From Jaenimonas drosophilae (lineage: Eukaryota > Euglenozoa > Kinetoplastea > Trypanosomatida > Trypanosomatidae), in the NCBI GenBank assembly GCA_030849065.1, contig JASAON010001634.1, positions 1-64,000 of the forward strand: 64,000 nt of DNA, read 5' to 3'. This document shows, piece by piece, positions 19,728 to 28,581 of the stretch. Under the pieces are notes generated by a model. It did no database searches and was not told where the DNA came from. It was given only the letters and a program-made list of their open reading frames with translations. The position numbers and the translations under genes were made by a program. Positions within the stretch are counted from its first letter, which is position 1. Each line of letters begins with the position of its first letter.

Positions 19728-20093
19728 GTTGCCCTCACAGTAAATGGCAATGGCGTGTGTTTATGAATGAGGCAGCTCCGTCAATGTGGGAGGTGTGAAG
19801 ACGCGGGTGGCGAGCTCGTTTGACTCCCGCAATCAAGTACAAACACGAAGCAACCTTGCACTACAAGAGAAGATCAACAAGACACGACAAAAAAGAATGA
19901 ATAAGTTGTTAATTGTTGTTGCCCAAAGGTTGAAGTGGCAGTACGCACGCACGACGTGCCTTTCCACGACATCGACAGGGTCTTAATGATTAGGATAGCA
20001 GGAGCTGGATTATTCGTTCGTAGGTTACCAGATGAGTGAGGAGTGTCCTACACCCAGACACACACACACACACACAACACGTTCTTGGCTTTC
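19728..20093. other. Spacer with a CA microsatellite
   Basis: (AC)n at 20058-20076 lies just downstream of the GTPase stop. No gene seen. Confidence 0.6.
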
Positions 20094-21227
20094 CTACCGT
20101 TGGGCAATGCCACTTGGGGTGACGAATGCCTGAAAAACAAAGCGGTATCGACTACGGAGTTCCTGCTCGGTCGTTCGCTGAGCGTAGACGCAGATAGCCT
20201 CCAGCTTGGAGTAGAAGGTGAACATATACGAGGGTCGCTCAAAGAAGACCTCCACCACAACTTCCGTCGTGCCCGAATCCTTCCGTGTCCATCCAATGAT
20301 GCGTTGCTTCATGCAATGTGGGATCTCGTGAGGAAGGAGATCAAAGTAGGCCTGTCGGAGCATCTCCCCCACGCGGTCCACAACGTGAAGATCGGTGGCC
20401 TCACGGCGCATGTGCTCCCACGGCCCCTCCTTGGCAAACTGGCAGAGGCTATCCTTGAGCTCCACCAGCCCACTCGCCCCCTTCACGCTCACCTCCTTCG
20501 TGGATGAGAAGGGTAGGCCCATGGACTCCATATCCGCGCGCAAGGAGAAGTACAGCTCACGGTGGCGTGGGGTCTGCACCTTATCCATCATGGTGAAGGT
20601 CAGCACAACGGGAAGCTCACGCGCCGCAGCACGCTGCATGACTTCCGACACCACCCGCTTGTGTTCTGGCTCCACGAAGCCCAGGCCCACAGGCAGGGTG
20701 AGAACGACCAAATCAGCCACAAACATGCTATCCAATGCACGCGCACTCCCTGTGGCATGACGACGGCGGTCCTTTTCACTACGCACCACCACAATACCTG
20801 GGGTATCAAGCAGCAGCAGCTGGGTGTCGTGGACCGTGGCCACCGCCTTGGTCCAGTCCTTGGTGCTTCCAAATCGATTGCTCACGGTGGCGATCTGATG
20901 CAGGGCGAGGGCATTCACCAGAGATGACTTGCCAGCGTTTTGTGGGCCGAGGAAGGTGGCGCGGAGCACCCGTGGATGCGCAGGCTGCTCCACCTCTGCC
21001 TTGACAGGAGAGGTGGATGGCCCAGCATCTGACGCCCCTCTCGACCGCTGAAGAAGCGGAAAGGCCACCTCAACGGGCGTGAATTGGCGCTCCTTGTAGA
21101 TGCGGTTAAAACGTTTGGTGCAGGCATCCACGGTGGCCTCCTTGGTCTCGGAGAGTACTGACGCAATGCGCTGCTCCCAACGACGACGGCTGTGAAGCGA
21201 AAGACCACGATATGTGAGGGAAAACAT
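20094..21227 (-). CDS. Era-like GTPase, probably mitochondrial
   Basis: 377 aa from ATG 21225-21227; the longer upstream frame encodes a Leu/Phe-rich stretch that reads like UTR. G motifs: G1 GPQNAGKS at 94-101, G3 DTPG at 141-144, G4-like TMMDK at 212-216. The C-terminal ~80 residues follow the KH domain pattern of Era (LLPHEIPHCMKQRIIGW, then VEVFFERPSYMFTFYSK). The Arg-rich start with few acids suits mitochondrial import. Animal ERAL1 binds 12S rRNA 3' helices and assists small-subunit assembly; that role here is inferred. The stop lies ~260 bp downstream of the BRF1 stop. Confidence 0.88.
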   Translation of the reverse strand: MFSLTYRGLSLHSRRRWEQRIASVLSETKEATVDACTKRFNRIYKERQFTPVEVAFPLLQRSRGASDAGPSTSPVKAEVEQPAHPRVLRATFLGPQNAGKSSLVNALALHQIATVSNRFGSTKDWTKAVATVHDTQLLLLDTPGIVVVRSEKDRRRHATGSARALDSMFVADLVVLTLPVGLGFVEPEHKRVVSEVMQRAAARELPVVLTFTMMDKVQTPRHRELYFSLRADMESMGLPFSSTKEVSVKGASGLVELKDSLCQFAKEGPWEHMRREATDLHVVDRVGEMLRQAYFDLLPHEIPHCMKQRIIGWTRKDSGTTEVVVEVFFERPSYMFTFYSKLEAICVYAQRTTEQELRSRYRFVFQAFVTPSGIAQR

Positions 21228-21488
21228 CCCTAGTGGAGCAGCACTTAGAAGAGGTTTGTGTGTTAGGAACAGGCCGGTGATGAGCCAAGAATGAAACAGA
21301 AGGAAAAGATGCAGGATTATTTCGAAGCGACAGAGAAATACAGCGCAGGTGATTGAGTGGAGCAGTGTGAATGCCATGTGGGGTCCTCGTTGGACGTTGA
21401 ACACCGGAGGTTGAAGGTGCTCCGTGTCAGTTGCTGGGGGGAAGTGTAGGACACACGTCCAACCATCACAGAGACACACACGTGGAAA

Positions 21489-23420
21489 TTAGTCCCAGTC
21501 ATCTGTGATCTCGCCCTCGTCTTCACCGAGGAGGTCCGGGATGAGCTCGCGGACATGAGAGACGTTGATGGTGCCCGCCCCACGGCCTCGAAGAACGCGA
21601 CCCAGTGCGTCAGGAAGCGACTGGGGCTCCGCAATGACGTGCCGACGACGGCGCTTCACCTGTCGGCCTAGTTCCAGATCATCAATCTCCTCCGCCGTGC
21701 GTGCCCGTCCACGTTGCCACTTCTCACCGTACAATGACTGGCCCACCATCTCATGACGAAGTCTCTCCTCGTTGTCAAGCACCAGATACTTCAGAATGTC
21801 CGTGGCGTCCTCTTGTTCGGGGCTCTGCAGCACAACAATCTGCCAAGGAAGGGCGTGGCGTCGCTCCTGATCAAAGAGGATCTGCTCTAATGCCGCCTGT
21901 GATGCGGCTTCGCGCTCTTCATCCGTCAGCGCCGGCACCTCTGGTTCTGCGGCGGCCGGGCTAGACGGCGCATCCTGTGGCAGCCCGTAGTTGCTGAGCT
22001 GCGTTGGTGCTCCAAAGAGGTCGGCGAATTGGTTGTCCTCCTCCGTGCTGAAGTCGAAGTCGTTCTGCAGGCCGCGGACCTCCTCGTTCTGGAGGAGCTG
22101 GCGGAACTGAGACTCCACCCCATCCATCATGTCATGCTGCTCCCGCTTCAGCATCACCTCCGGTTTTGTGCCCCTCACTCCACGCATGGACACATGGTGC
22201 GAGGCAAAAGGATCCTGACTCGAGGACTGCGTCTGTTCCTGCTTAATCACCAGTTTCTCCTCTTCACGCTTCACACTTGCACTGACCTGCTGGGCAGCCA
22301 TGGGCTTGGTGTGTGGTAGGCCCAGAATGTGGAGCTGAGCCTCCGGGGTGAGGCGGAGGAGGTCTAGGTTGTCCTCTGATGGGGTGATGCTCTCCAGTTG
22401 GCAGTGGGCAGTGATGAACTGCCGCCACTTGGCACATCGTTCAGGGGTGGCCTCGCAGGATGTCTTGGCCTCCTCCACTAGCTCATAGTAGATGGAGGAA
22501 AGGAGTCGCATCTCGGCATGAACGTCATCCTCCGTTGACTGCAAACTAGCAGAACCAAAGGCAGGGGGTAGCGTAGCCCCACTCTGGGAGTAGTCGTCGA
22601 TGCTCACAAGACTGGCAGCCGGGGTGGCTGAGAACTCCTGCAATCGCTTGGTGATGGTGTTGGAGGTGAGCCGCACCATCCCGCACACCTGTTCTGGGGT
22701 GTAGTTGATGCGGAAGAGGTAGCAGGCCACAAGCAAGGCAGCAGCACACACACCCATCGGACGACGACCGCAGGCAATCCAGTCATCCTTCATGGCCCGA
22801 AGAACCTTCAGCGCACAAACAACCACCTCGGCGGTGCGGTCACCAAGATCCATCTGCTCTGCAAAGCGCTGCACCAAGCAGGATGGATCAGCCACCGGTA
22901 CGTCGGTGTGGGTTGCCTCACAAATATGCCGCATGTGCGACATGATGGACAAGGGACTGTCATGGTAGAGCTCGGAGAAGTCGTAAATCACATGCGAAGT
23001 GCGCTCACGACGACACGCCGCGTATAAACATGCGCACAGGACAACGGTTCGAGTGCCAGAGATGGCATTCATGCTGGCGGCTACCTTGTAGATGCCCAAT
23101 GCTCGCTCCACAATGTCGTCGCTGATTTCTAGAGTGCGGGCAATTTGCAGCATTTTTCGTCGTGCCGCATCCAACGACGGTCGTGGGTGCGACCCGCTAT
23201 CCCATGCTGAACCAGCCGTGCCACGGCTTGGTCGGAGACTGCCGCCCAACGCTCGAAGTCCGCCAGACGGACCGCCTGAGGCTCCGGTGCCACGGGCGAA
23301 GACCCTGTCCATCTCGAACTTTGTGTCTTGCAGCACATCGCCACACAAGGTACAGTGTGCCGTGCCCTGCACCCGGTCCACGTATATGGCCGACTCCGGG
23401 TGAGCACAGGCAGATGACAT
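21489..23420 (-). CDS. BRF1: TFIIIB subunit BRF1
   Basis: 643 aa from ATG 23418-23420. N-terminal zinc ribbon (C-A-H near residue 5, then CTLCG at 23-27), two cyclin folds (~80-280, including RTVVLCACLYAACRRE and GVCAAALLVACYLFRINYT), a long linker, and a C-terminal region with an acidic Brf1-type block (~445-545). BRF1 with TBP and BDP1 recruits RNA polymerase III to tRNA, 5S and, in kinetoplastids, U-snRNA genes. The first ligand pair is C-x-H rather than C-x2-C. An excellent splice acceptor lies 57 nt upstream. Confidence 0.92.
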   Translation of the reverse strand: MSSACAHPESAIYVDRVQGTAHCTLCGDVLQDTKFEMDRVFARGTGASGGPSGGLRALGGSLRPSRGTAGSAWDSGSHPRPSLDAARRKMLQIARTLEISDDIVERALGIYKVAASMNAISGTRTVVLCACLYAACRRERTSHVIYDFSELYHDSPLSIMSHMRHICEATHTDVPVADPSCLVQRFAEQMDLGDRTAEVVVCALKVLRAMKDDWIACGRRPMGVCAAALLVACYLFRINYTPEQVCGMVRLTSNTITKRLQEFSATPAASLVSIDDYSQSGATLPPAFGSASLQSTEDDVHAEMRLLSSIYYELVEEAKTSCEATPERCAKWRQFITAHCQLESITPSEDNLDLLRLTPEAQLHILGLPHTKPMAAQQVSASVKREEEKLVIKQEQTQSSSQDPFASHHVSMRGVRGTKPEVMLKREQHDMMDGVESQFRQLLQNEEVRGLQNDFDFSTEEDNQFADLFGAPTQLSNYGLPQDAPSSPAAAEPEVPALTDEEREAASQAALEQILFDQERRHALPWQIVVLQSPEQEDATDILKYLVLDNEERLRHEMVGQSLYGEKWQRGRARTAEEIDDLELGRQVKRRRRHVIAEPQSLPDALGRVLRGRGAGTINVSHVRELIPDLLGEDEGEITDDWD

Positions 23421-23780
23421 GACAAGTCAAGCAAACTACAATGGTTCAATGTACCCGCTTCAGCCACTGTTGGCTGCTACAATAAAGAAAGTGAGAGTGA
23501 AGAAGTAGGTAAGAGGTTGGAGGAAACACAAACACACAAATAGAGTGACTGCAGAAGAGAATGATAATTGCGGTTGAGCACAAAGAGTCTCAGACCACAT
23601 TCAGAGGATAGTGCGTGCATGGAGGTATCAAAAAAGGGGGCCAAGGACAGGCAGACGTACTCAGTAGGCCTCACATGATCTCACGGCTCACAGCACCGGA
23701 AAGAGGGGTGAAGGAGAAGGGGAACTAAGCAGCATGGAAAATGGTGTCCAGATTATTTATCATTGGGAGTGGGGAGTTGG
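23421..23780. other. Spacer, no gene seen
   Basis: Contains the BRF1 acceptor; otherwise no reading frame or RNA gene is evident. Confidence 0.5.
23477..23516 (-). promoter_or_regulatory. Splice acceptor for BRF1
   Basis: Transcript-sense TTCTTCACTCTCACTTTC is followed by TTTATTGTAG, with AG at 23477-23478 and a 5' UTR of ~57 nt. Confidence 0.65.
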
Positions 23781-24026
23781 CTACCGAGTTTGATTCATCA
23801 TGTTCTCAATCTCTCGTCGTTCCTGCTTCATATCAGCGGGATAGCTCACCCACACAAAGAGAAGCACCGTAAGTAAGAAGATTAGGATCGTTGCTCGGGC
23901 GGTCAGAATAGGCTCATCACGTCGACGACGACGACGCAAAGCGGGGGGCGTCGGGGGTCGGCTGCTACCAAACTGGCTCCATGCGTCGAGCTCTCGCTCA
24001 TCATCTCCACCAGATAGCGGCTGCAT
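23781..24026 (-). CDS. Small single-TM protein, unknown
   Basis: 81 aa from ATG 24024-24026 (MQPLSGGDDEREL). Acidic, Ser/Pro-rich N-terminus, an Arg6 run at ~32-37, one transmembrane helix (~47-65, ATILIFLLTVLLFVWVS), and a short charged tail. Arg before and acidic or mixed residues after the helix favour the N-terminus in the cytosol. No family recognised. It neighbours another tiny TM protein and the kringle receptor. Confidence 0.65.
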   Translation of the reverse strand: MQPLSGGDDERELDAWSQFGSSRPPTPPALRRRRRRDEPILTARATILIFLLTVLLFVWVSYPADMKQERREIENMMNQTR

Positions 24027-24425
24027 GAAGAAAATAGGACGCACAGTGCTTCAATTGCTAGCGAATCAATGAAGATACTATCTGACACAAACGAGGCTTA
24101 GGTACTGCCGTTGTGTTCAGCTTCGCGCTTGTCATTCATGCAGTTGTACTCAATGGTCTAACGAATGACCTACATGGGTTGTGGAGATGTGATAGAATAG
24201 TATGAAGAAGAGGACAAGTATGAATCGATCTCACACGAAGGCGGATGCAGATGGCGACGGGTAGGATCATCATGGTAGTTCTCAGCGGCGCAGGCCCTGA
24301 CAGAAAGCATGGGCACACGCACCAAATCCTGCACAGAACACATCCGAATTTGAATCCAGAAGATTACCGACCATCAGTCTCTCTACCGTACGTGTGCCTC
24401 CAAAGATTGGTGGGCATATAGGGCC
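24027..24425. other. Spacer, no gene seen
   Basis: 399 bp without a protein-like frame or recognisable RNA gene. Confidence 0.5.
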
Positions 24426-24635
24426 TTAAGGTTGACCTGCCCGGTTCGCTTCCTCGGTTTCATTCACCACAGTTACGTCTGCTGGGTTCATGGCTTCCCC
24501 GCCAAATGCCTGAACCCCACGCTTTGCCGCGCCCTTCTTGATGGACATATACAGGTACGCTCCAATACCCACGAGAAGGGCAAAGTAGAAGAAGAGAATC
24601 AACATTCGATCCCCGAAGGAGGTGTCGTTTGACAT
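24426..24635 (-). CDS. Small single-TM protein, unknown
   Basis: 69 aa from ATG 24633-24635 (MSNDTSFGDRM). One transmembrane helix at ~11-30 (LILFFYFALLVGIGAYLYM), then KKGAAKR and a polar acidic tail. Topology by charge would place the Lys/Arg side in the cytosol or matrix. Size and form resemble small organelle membrane-complex subunits, but nothing identifies it. Confidence 0.65.
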   Translation of the reverse strand: MSNDTSFGDRMLILFFYFALLVGIGAYLYMSIKKGAAKRGVQAFGGEAMNPADVTVVNETEEANRAGQP

Positions 24636-24963
24636 GGAGCTTGTCGTTGTTGAAGTTGTTATATGTGTGAAAGAGGGTTAGCGTGTGGGTGTGGGTGAAT
24701 GTTTGTACTTCTGTCGGAGGGAAAGCGAAGTACTATGTACTGTTTTTGCCCTTACTACTACAAAAGAGAAGATGATGGAGAGAAGCACAAGGTGCACGAC
24801 GACAGGTCATGGAACAAGGCACCGACACACCAAGTCAGAGTGCTTTCGGTTTGTCCGGCTACCCTCCAAATGCAGAACACAACAAAAACATTTAGGTGAT
24901 GCAGGCAACAGCAACAACACGATACGGGCATCACTTGCCCCTAGGTCAGTTCTTAGGTGCTCA
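24636..24963. other. Spacer, no gene seen
   Basis: 328 bp of spacer with no protein-like frame. Confidence 0.5.
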
Positions 24964-27900
24964 TCACACAGGTGGGGAAGGGGCCTCAACAGTAACCTGC
25001 TCCGCCCTTGCACGTGCGGCGGAACCACGGCGGATGAACCACAACAGTCCCGCCCCAACGGCGAGGAGGAAAATGGTGTAGGAGGTCAGTAGAATGGCAC
25101 GATGTTTTGTCGCCGACGATGGATGCGAACCACTATGCTGACTGGATCCGCGTGAGAGCTCCGACTCCCCATCGCCTGAGCTGAGCTCGGTACACATGAT
25201 CGCGTGCTTGCTTGGTAGCAAGCACACACATGCCTCCTCATAGGACCAACCACTGAGGCAGGCTGTGCTGTGCTGCATGAGTAGGGAAAGGGGAGAGAGC
25301 CATACCTCCTGCGGCAGAGGCTGCATCATCGCTCCATCTACGCTTGCGCTAACCACCATGGAGAAGCCGCCAACATCGGGTTGTGTGGGAGAGGGTACTT
25401 CCCACTGCATAAGCTGATCTGGAAAGGCAACCCGGAAGTCGTCCACCGGGGATGTTGTGGCCAAGGTGGTTCCAAGGACCTCCACGACTTCCATGTTTCG
25501 TGGCGTCCCAAGTACCTCCAGCTGAATCAGAGGAGCTCCCCCATCCGCACTGAAGGAAGCGTGCAGAGAGAGGGCAACCACTACCCGCACCAACCCAGAT
25601 GGCTGAGGCGTCCTGGCCAGCACCCTGAAGGAATAAACAGCATCTGGTAGCTCATCGGGGTTAGCGGCCTTGTAGTAAATGCAGGTAATGGCCGCCCCAC
25701 TGGTTGCACCGAGGGAACCACTGACAATGCTCATTCCCCATGGGCTGCTCCCCACACCCGGAACACGTACCGTCGTTGTGATGGGCTGCAGAGCCCAGGG
25801 TGATGGGGGGTCCAATGCCACCCACATGTCTCCAATGGAGGGGATGTTAGAGGTGAAGGTTAGTGGCCGACTGCCATAGTTGGTTGCTGAAGTCACCGCA
25901 CCTCCGCAGTGGGGCGGCTTGAGTGGGCGGAGCTCCGGAAATGGCCGGCCCACCACCTGCAAAGACAGTGCAGAAGGAACCATGTAGAGGTCACCCTCCA
26001 CCTGGGCACAGAGCTGAAAAAGGCCAGGTGTGGGTAGGTCAAAGGCGATGACAATGGAATCACGCACGTTGGCATCACGACCAACGTGGAGTGGAAGAAC
26101 AAAGTCGCTCGCAAAGCCCACGTTGGAGCAGCCAGTTGAAGCTGGAGCGAAGAAGTACGTTCCTCGTTGGGGGCGGTAGCCCGACACCTCCACCAAGAAG
26201 GACGTTCCGGCGACCACCTCAGCCGATGTGGGTCGGGCATCGTTGCCGGAGACGACCCTCCACGCCGTTGCCAGGATAAATTCCTCACTTGATTCGCTCA
26301 ATGCGCCGGAGACCCTCGGCAGGTCATGAGAGAGGCACTGGCCCAGGGATGCATTCATTGCAATCCGCATGGCTTCTGAGGATAGCCCAGTCATCTGAAC
26401 CACGGTCATGCGGCCATGGTGGTGTACCTCAATCAAGTCATCATGATAGAGATAGAGACAGCGGGCAATGTCCTGCCGTAGCTCCATCACACAGCGATCG
26501 ACAGTAGCGGAGCTGGCACAGTTGCTGCATTCCATCTGCACTGCCCAGAGTGGGCTACGGAAGGGTCCAAGTGGGAGGAGCGGATAGGTGCAGGTGAGCT
26601 CCTGGCTCGGCTGCTCAAAAGCCGAGATGGTGGGGTGCGTTGAGAGTCGAAGAGTCAGCACGCTGCTCTGATTCTCTGGTACCACCTTCATACCAAGATA
26701 GAAGAGATTCGGATCTGCTTCATCTGTCGTGATGAGCTGGACGCGTGCATTGGGGCTGGTGGTGGCGTGAAGCGTATAGTCCGCGGACATGGGAAATGCA
26801 CGGGCACGGAGCTGAAGGTCTACACTGGGCAACGATGTGCCACAAGGGGGGAGCAATTGAGGGGTAGCCATCGCCACGGCGCGCAGACGGATGGTGGCAG
26901 TAGTGGCGTGAGACTCGCCAAGGTCATCAACGTAGGAACACATCACGGCAAAGTCCCCGGGTGTAGTGTACGTTTGGGAGAGCGTGTGTTGTTGTTCCCT
27001 TGTGGAGTCTGTCTCCGACTCCTCTGGCGATGGCGATGGTGGTGAAGGATTCGATTGAACGGCAAGCGCACGCCCAATGGGGTCCACGCACGCAACGGTG
27101 ACTGGTTGGTGTTGTACGTCCGTCAGCACATTGAACGGCACAAGTTGTGGAGGTGAAGCAGCAGTCACGCGATAGTTCCCAACCGAATAGGCCAGGAGAC
27201 CACCAAGATACTCAGCCTTGATGGTGAGGGTGGTGTTTCCTGGCTGACGTAGCTGAATGAGGAGATTGTCGCTGCTGAGTTGCTTCCAGGCAGAGTAGTT
27301 AGTGGAAAGATAGAAGGTGGTGCGTGGGTCTGTTTGACGAACCAAGACTGAAACCCCTCCAATGAAGCTACCTCCTGGTGGGTACACCACAACAGGGGGA
27401 ATGTTTGCGCGAATCGTGTAGGCTGCCTCCAGTCGCAACGTTTCATTGACGATGGCCACGACGCGGGTCGATTGATTCAGCCACAGGGGCCCGGTGTAGG
27501 TTACCCCACGGAGAGATGAACCTAGAAAGATGAGGACTCTGTCAAAGGACGTGAGTCCCTTCAGAACCACCAAGGTGGGATCACGATAGACGTGATCGGG
27601 AGTTGGTGTAAACCACACGCGGTGTTGCCACTGTGCTGCATCTCTCTGATGCACCTTGTAGTCCGCTGTGGCGTGGACTTCTCTGTCATCAGTGAATCGA
27701 GCCAATGCGTGGAGAGTTGTGTTGGTGATGAGCGTCAACGGCTTCGTGTAGAGGGAATCTGCATCGAAGATTGAGGGTTCACCACCGCGTCGCACATAAA
27801 TGGAGCATGGAACAGGGAAACAGGACAATGAAACAACATTTGGTTGGGCACCTTCCGCAGAGGTGTTGCCCATGACGAGCTTCGTGCCTGATGGCGGATG

Positions 27901-28335
27901 GAATGAAATGGATGGCTGCTGCTCTTCAACGGTGCATGGTAGCCCCACATCGCAGTAGTCAATCCGCATGCTTGGGTCCATTGTGTAGCACCACGGTCGG
28001 GCGAAGATTCCTTGAGGGTTTCGGCAGTAGTTGTGAGGACCAATCCCATGGAAGGGATCTGGACTTACAGGTTGGCTATGGGCGTGAGGCACCTGAACGT
28101 TCCACGCCTGACAGTGGAAGCCCCCTTCGGTGACGTTCATGATTCCGCGGTAGTCCTCTCCATTTGGGAGGTAGTAGTAGTTCTGACGTACCTCCATCGG
28201 TGAGTCGGAACGACAGCGTCGGGTGGCCGGCACCGCCCCCACAACCTCCCCAATGATGAGGAACAAGAGGGCCACCGCCAGGAGTCTATGGTGCCAACGC
28301 GCCGACGCCCCGTGGAAGTCCACGTCGCGTCTCAT
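24964..28335 (-). CDS. Type I membrane protein with an N-terminal kringle domain
   Basis: 1123 aa from ATG 28333-28335. Signal peptide ~1-34 (LLAVALLFLIIGEVVGA). A full kringle occupies ~41-134: six Cys at 41, 75, 104, 116, 128, 134, with DYRG, CQAW, HNYCRNP, RPWCYTMDP and DYCD in register with animal kringles. Next come tandem beta-sandwich-like repeats (~140-400), each opening with a PP-x-G motif and ending in a Tyr/Val strand, reminiscent of chitobiase C-terminal-like modules (weak call). The rest of the ectodomain has many N-x-S/T sequons and scattered Cys. A C-terminal TM helix at ~1080-1102 (ILLTSYTIFLLAVGAGLLW) is followed by a short basic tail. Probable cell-surface or endomembrane receptor; ligand unknown. 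Confidence 0.88.
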   Translation of the reverse strand: MRRDVDFHGASARWHHRLLAVALLFLIIGEVVGAVPATRRCRSDSPMEVRQNYYYLPNGEDYRGIMNVTEGGFHCQAWNVQVPHAHSQPVSPDPFHGIGPHNYCRNPQGIFARPWCYTMDPSMRIDYCDVGLPCTVEEQQPSISFHPPSGTKLVMGNTSAEGAQPNVVSLSCFPVPCSIYVRRGGEPSIFDADSLYTKPLTLITNTTLHALARFTDDREVHATADYKVHQRDAAQWQHRVWFTPTPDHVYRDPTLVVLKGLTSFDRVLIFLGSSLRGVTYTGPLWLNQSTRVVAIVNETLRLEAAYTIRANIPPVVVYPPGGSFIGGVSVLVRQTDPRTTFYLSTNYSAWKQLSSDNLLIQLRQPGNTTLTIKAEYLGGLLAYSVGNYRVTAASPPQLVPFNVLTDVQHQPVTVACVDPIGRALAVQSNPSPPSPSPEESETDSTREQQHTLSQTYTTPGDFAVMCSYVDDLGESHATTATIRLRAVAMATPQLLPPCGTSLPSVDLQLRARAFPMSADYTLHATTSPNARVQLITTDEADPNLFYLGMKVVPENQSSVLTLRLSTHPTISAFEQPSQELTCTYPLLPLGPFRSPLWAVQMECSNCASSATVDRCVMELRQDIARCLYLYHDDLIEVHHHGRMTVVQMTGLSSEAMRIAMNASLGQCLSHDLPRVSGALSESSEEFILATAWRVVSGNDARPTSAEVVAGTSFLVEVSGYRPQRGTYFFAPASTGCSNVGFASDFVLPLHVGRDANVRDSIVIAFDLPTPGLFQLCAQVEGDLYMVPSALSLQVVGRPFPELRPLKPPHCGGAVTSATNYGSRPLTFTSNIPSIGDMWVALDPPSPWALQPITTTVRVPGVGSSPWGMSIVSGSLGATSGAAITCIYYKAANPDELPDAVYSFRVLARTPQPSGLVRVVVALSLHASFSADGGAPLIQLEVLGTPRNMEVVEVLGTTLATTSPVDDFRVAFPDQLMQWEVPSPTQPDVGGFSMVVSASVDGAMMQPLPQEVWLSPLSLLMQHSTACLSGWSYEEACVCLLPSKHAIMCTELSSGDGESELSRGSSQHSGSHPSSATKHRAILLTSYTIFLLAVGAGLLWFIRRGSAARARAEQVTVEAPSPPV

Positions 28336-28581
28336 CTCAGGAAGGAAGTTCGCTTCTGCACAACTAAGCTAAGCTTTCTACGTTGGCTATGCACACCATA
28401 CACAACAGTGAAGGGAGTAGTATGAGGAAGGTAATCAACAACAAGGATTCTGAAGCAGTGGTAGAAGAATGGCAACACGTGGCGGTCGCACACGCAGTGT
28501 CATGCACAGTTGAGTGACTCACGACAGTGAGGTGCAACCAACCACATCTCCTCCGTCTTGGAAGAGTAGCAGGAAGATGCC

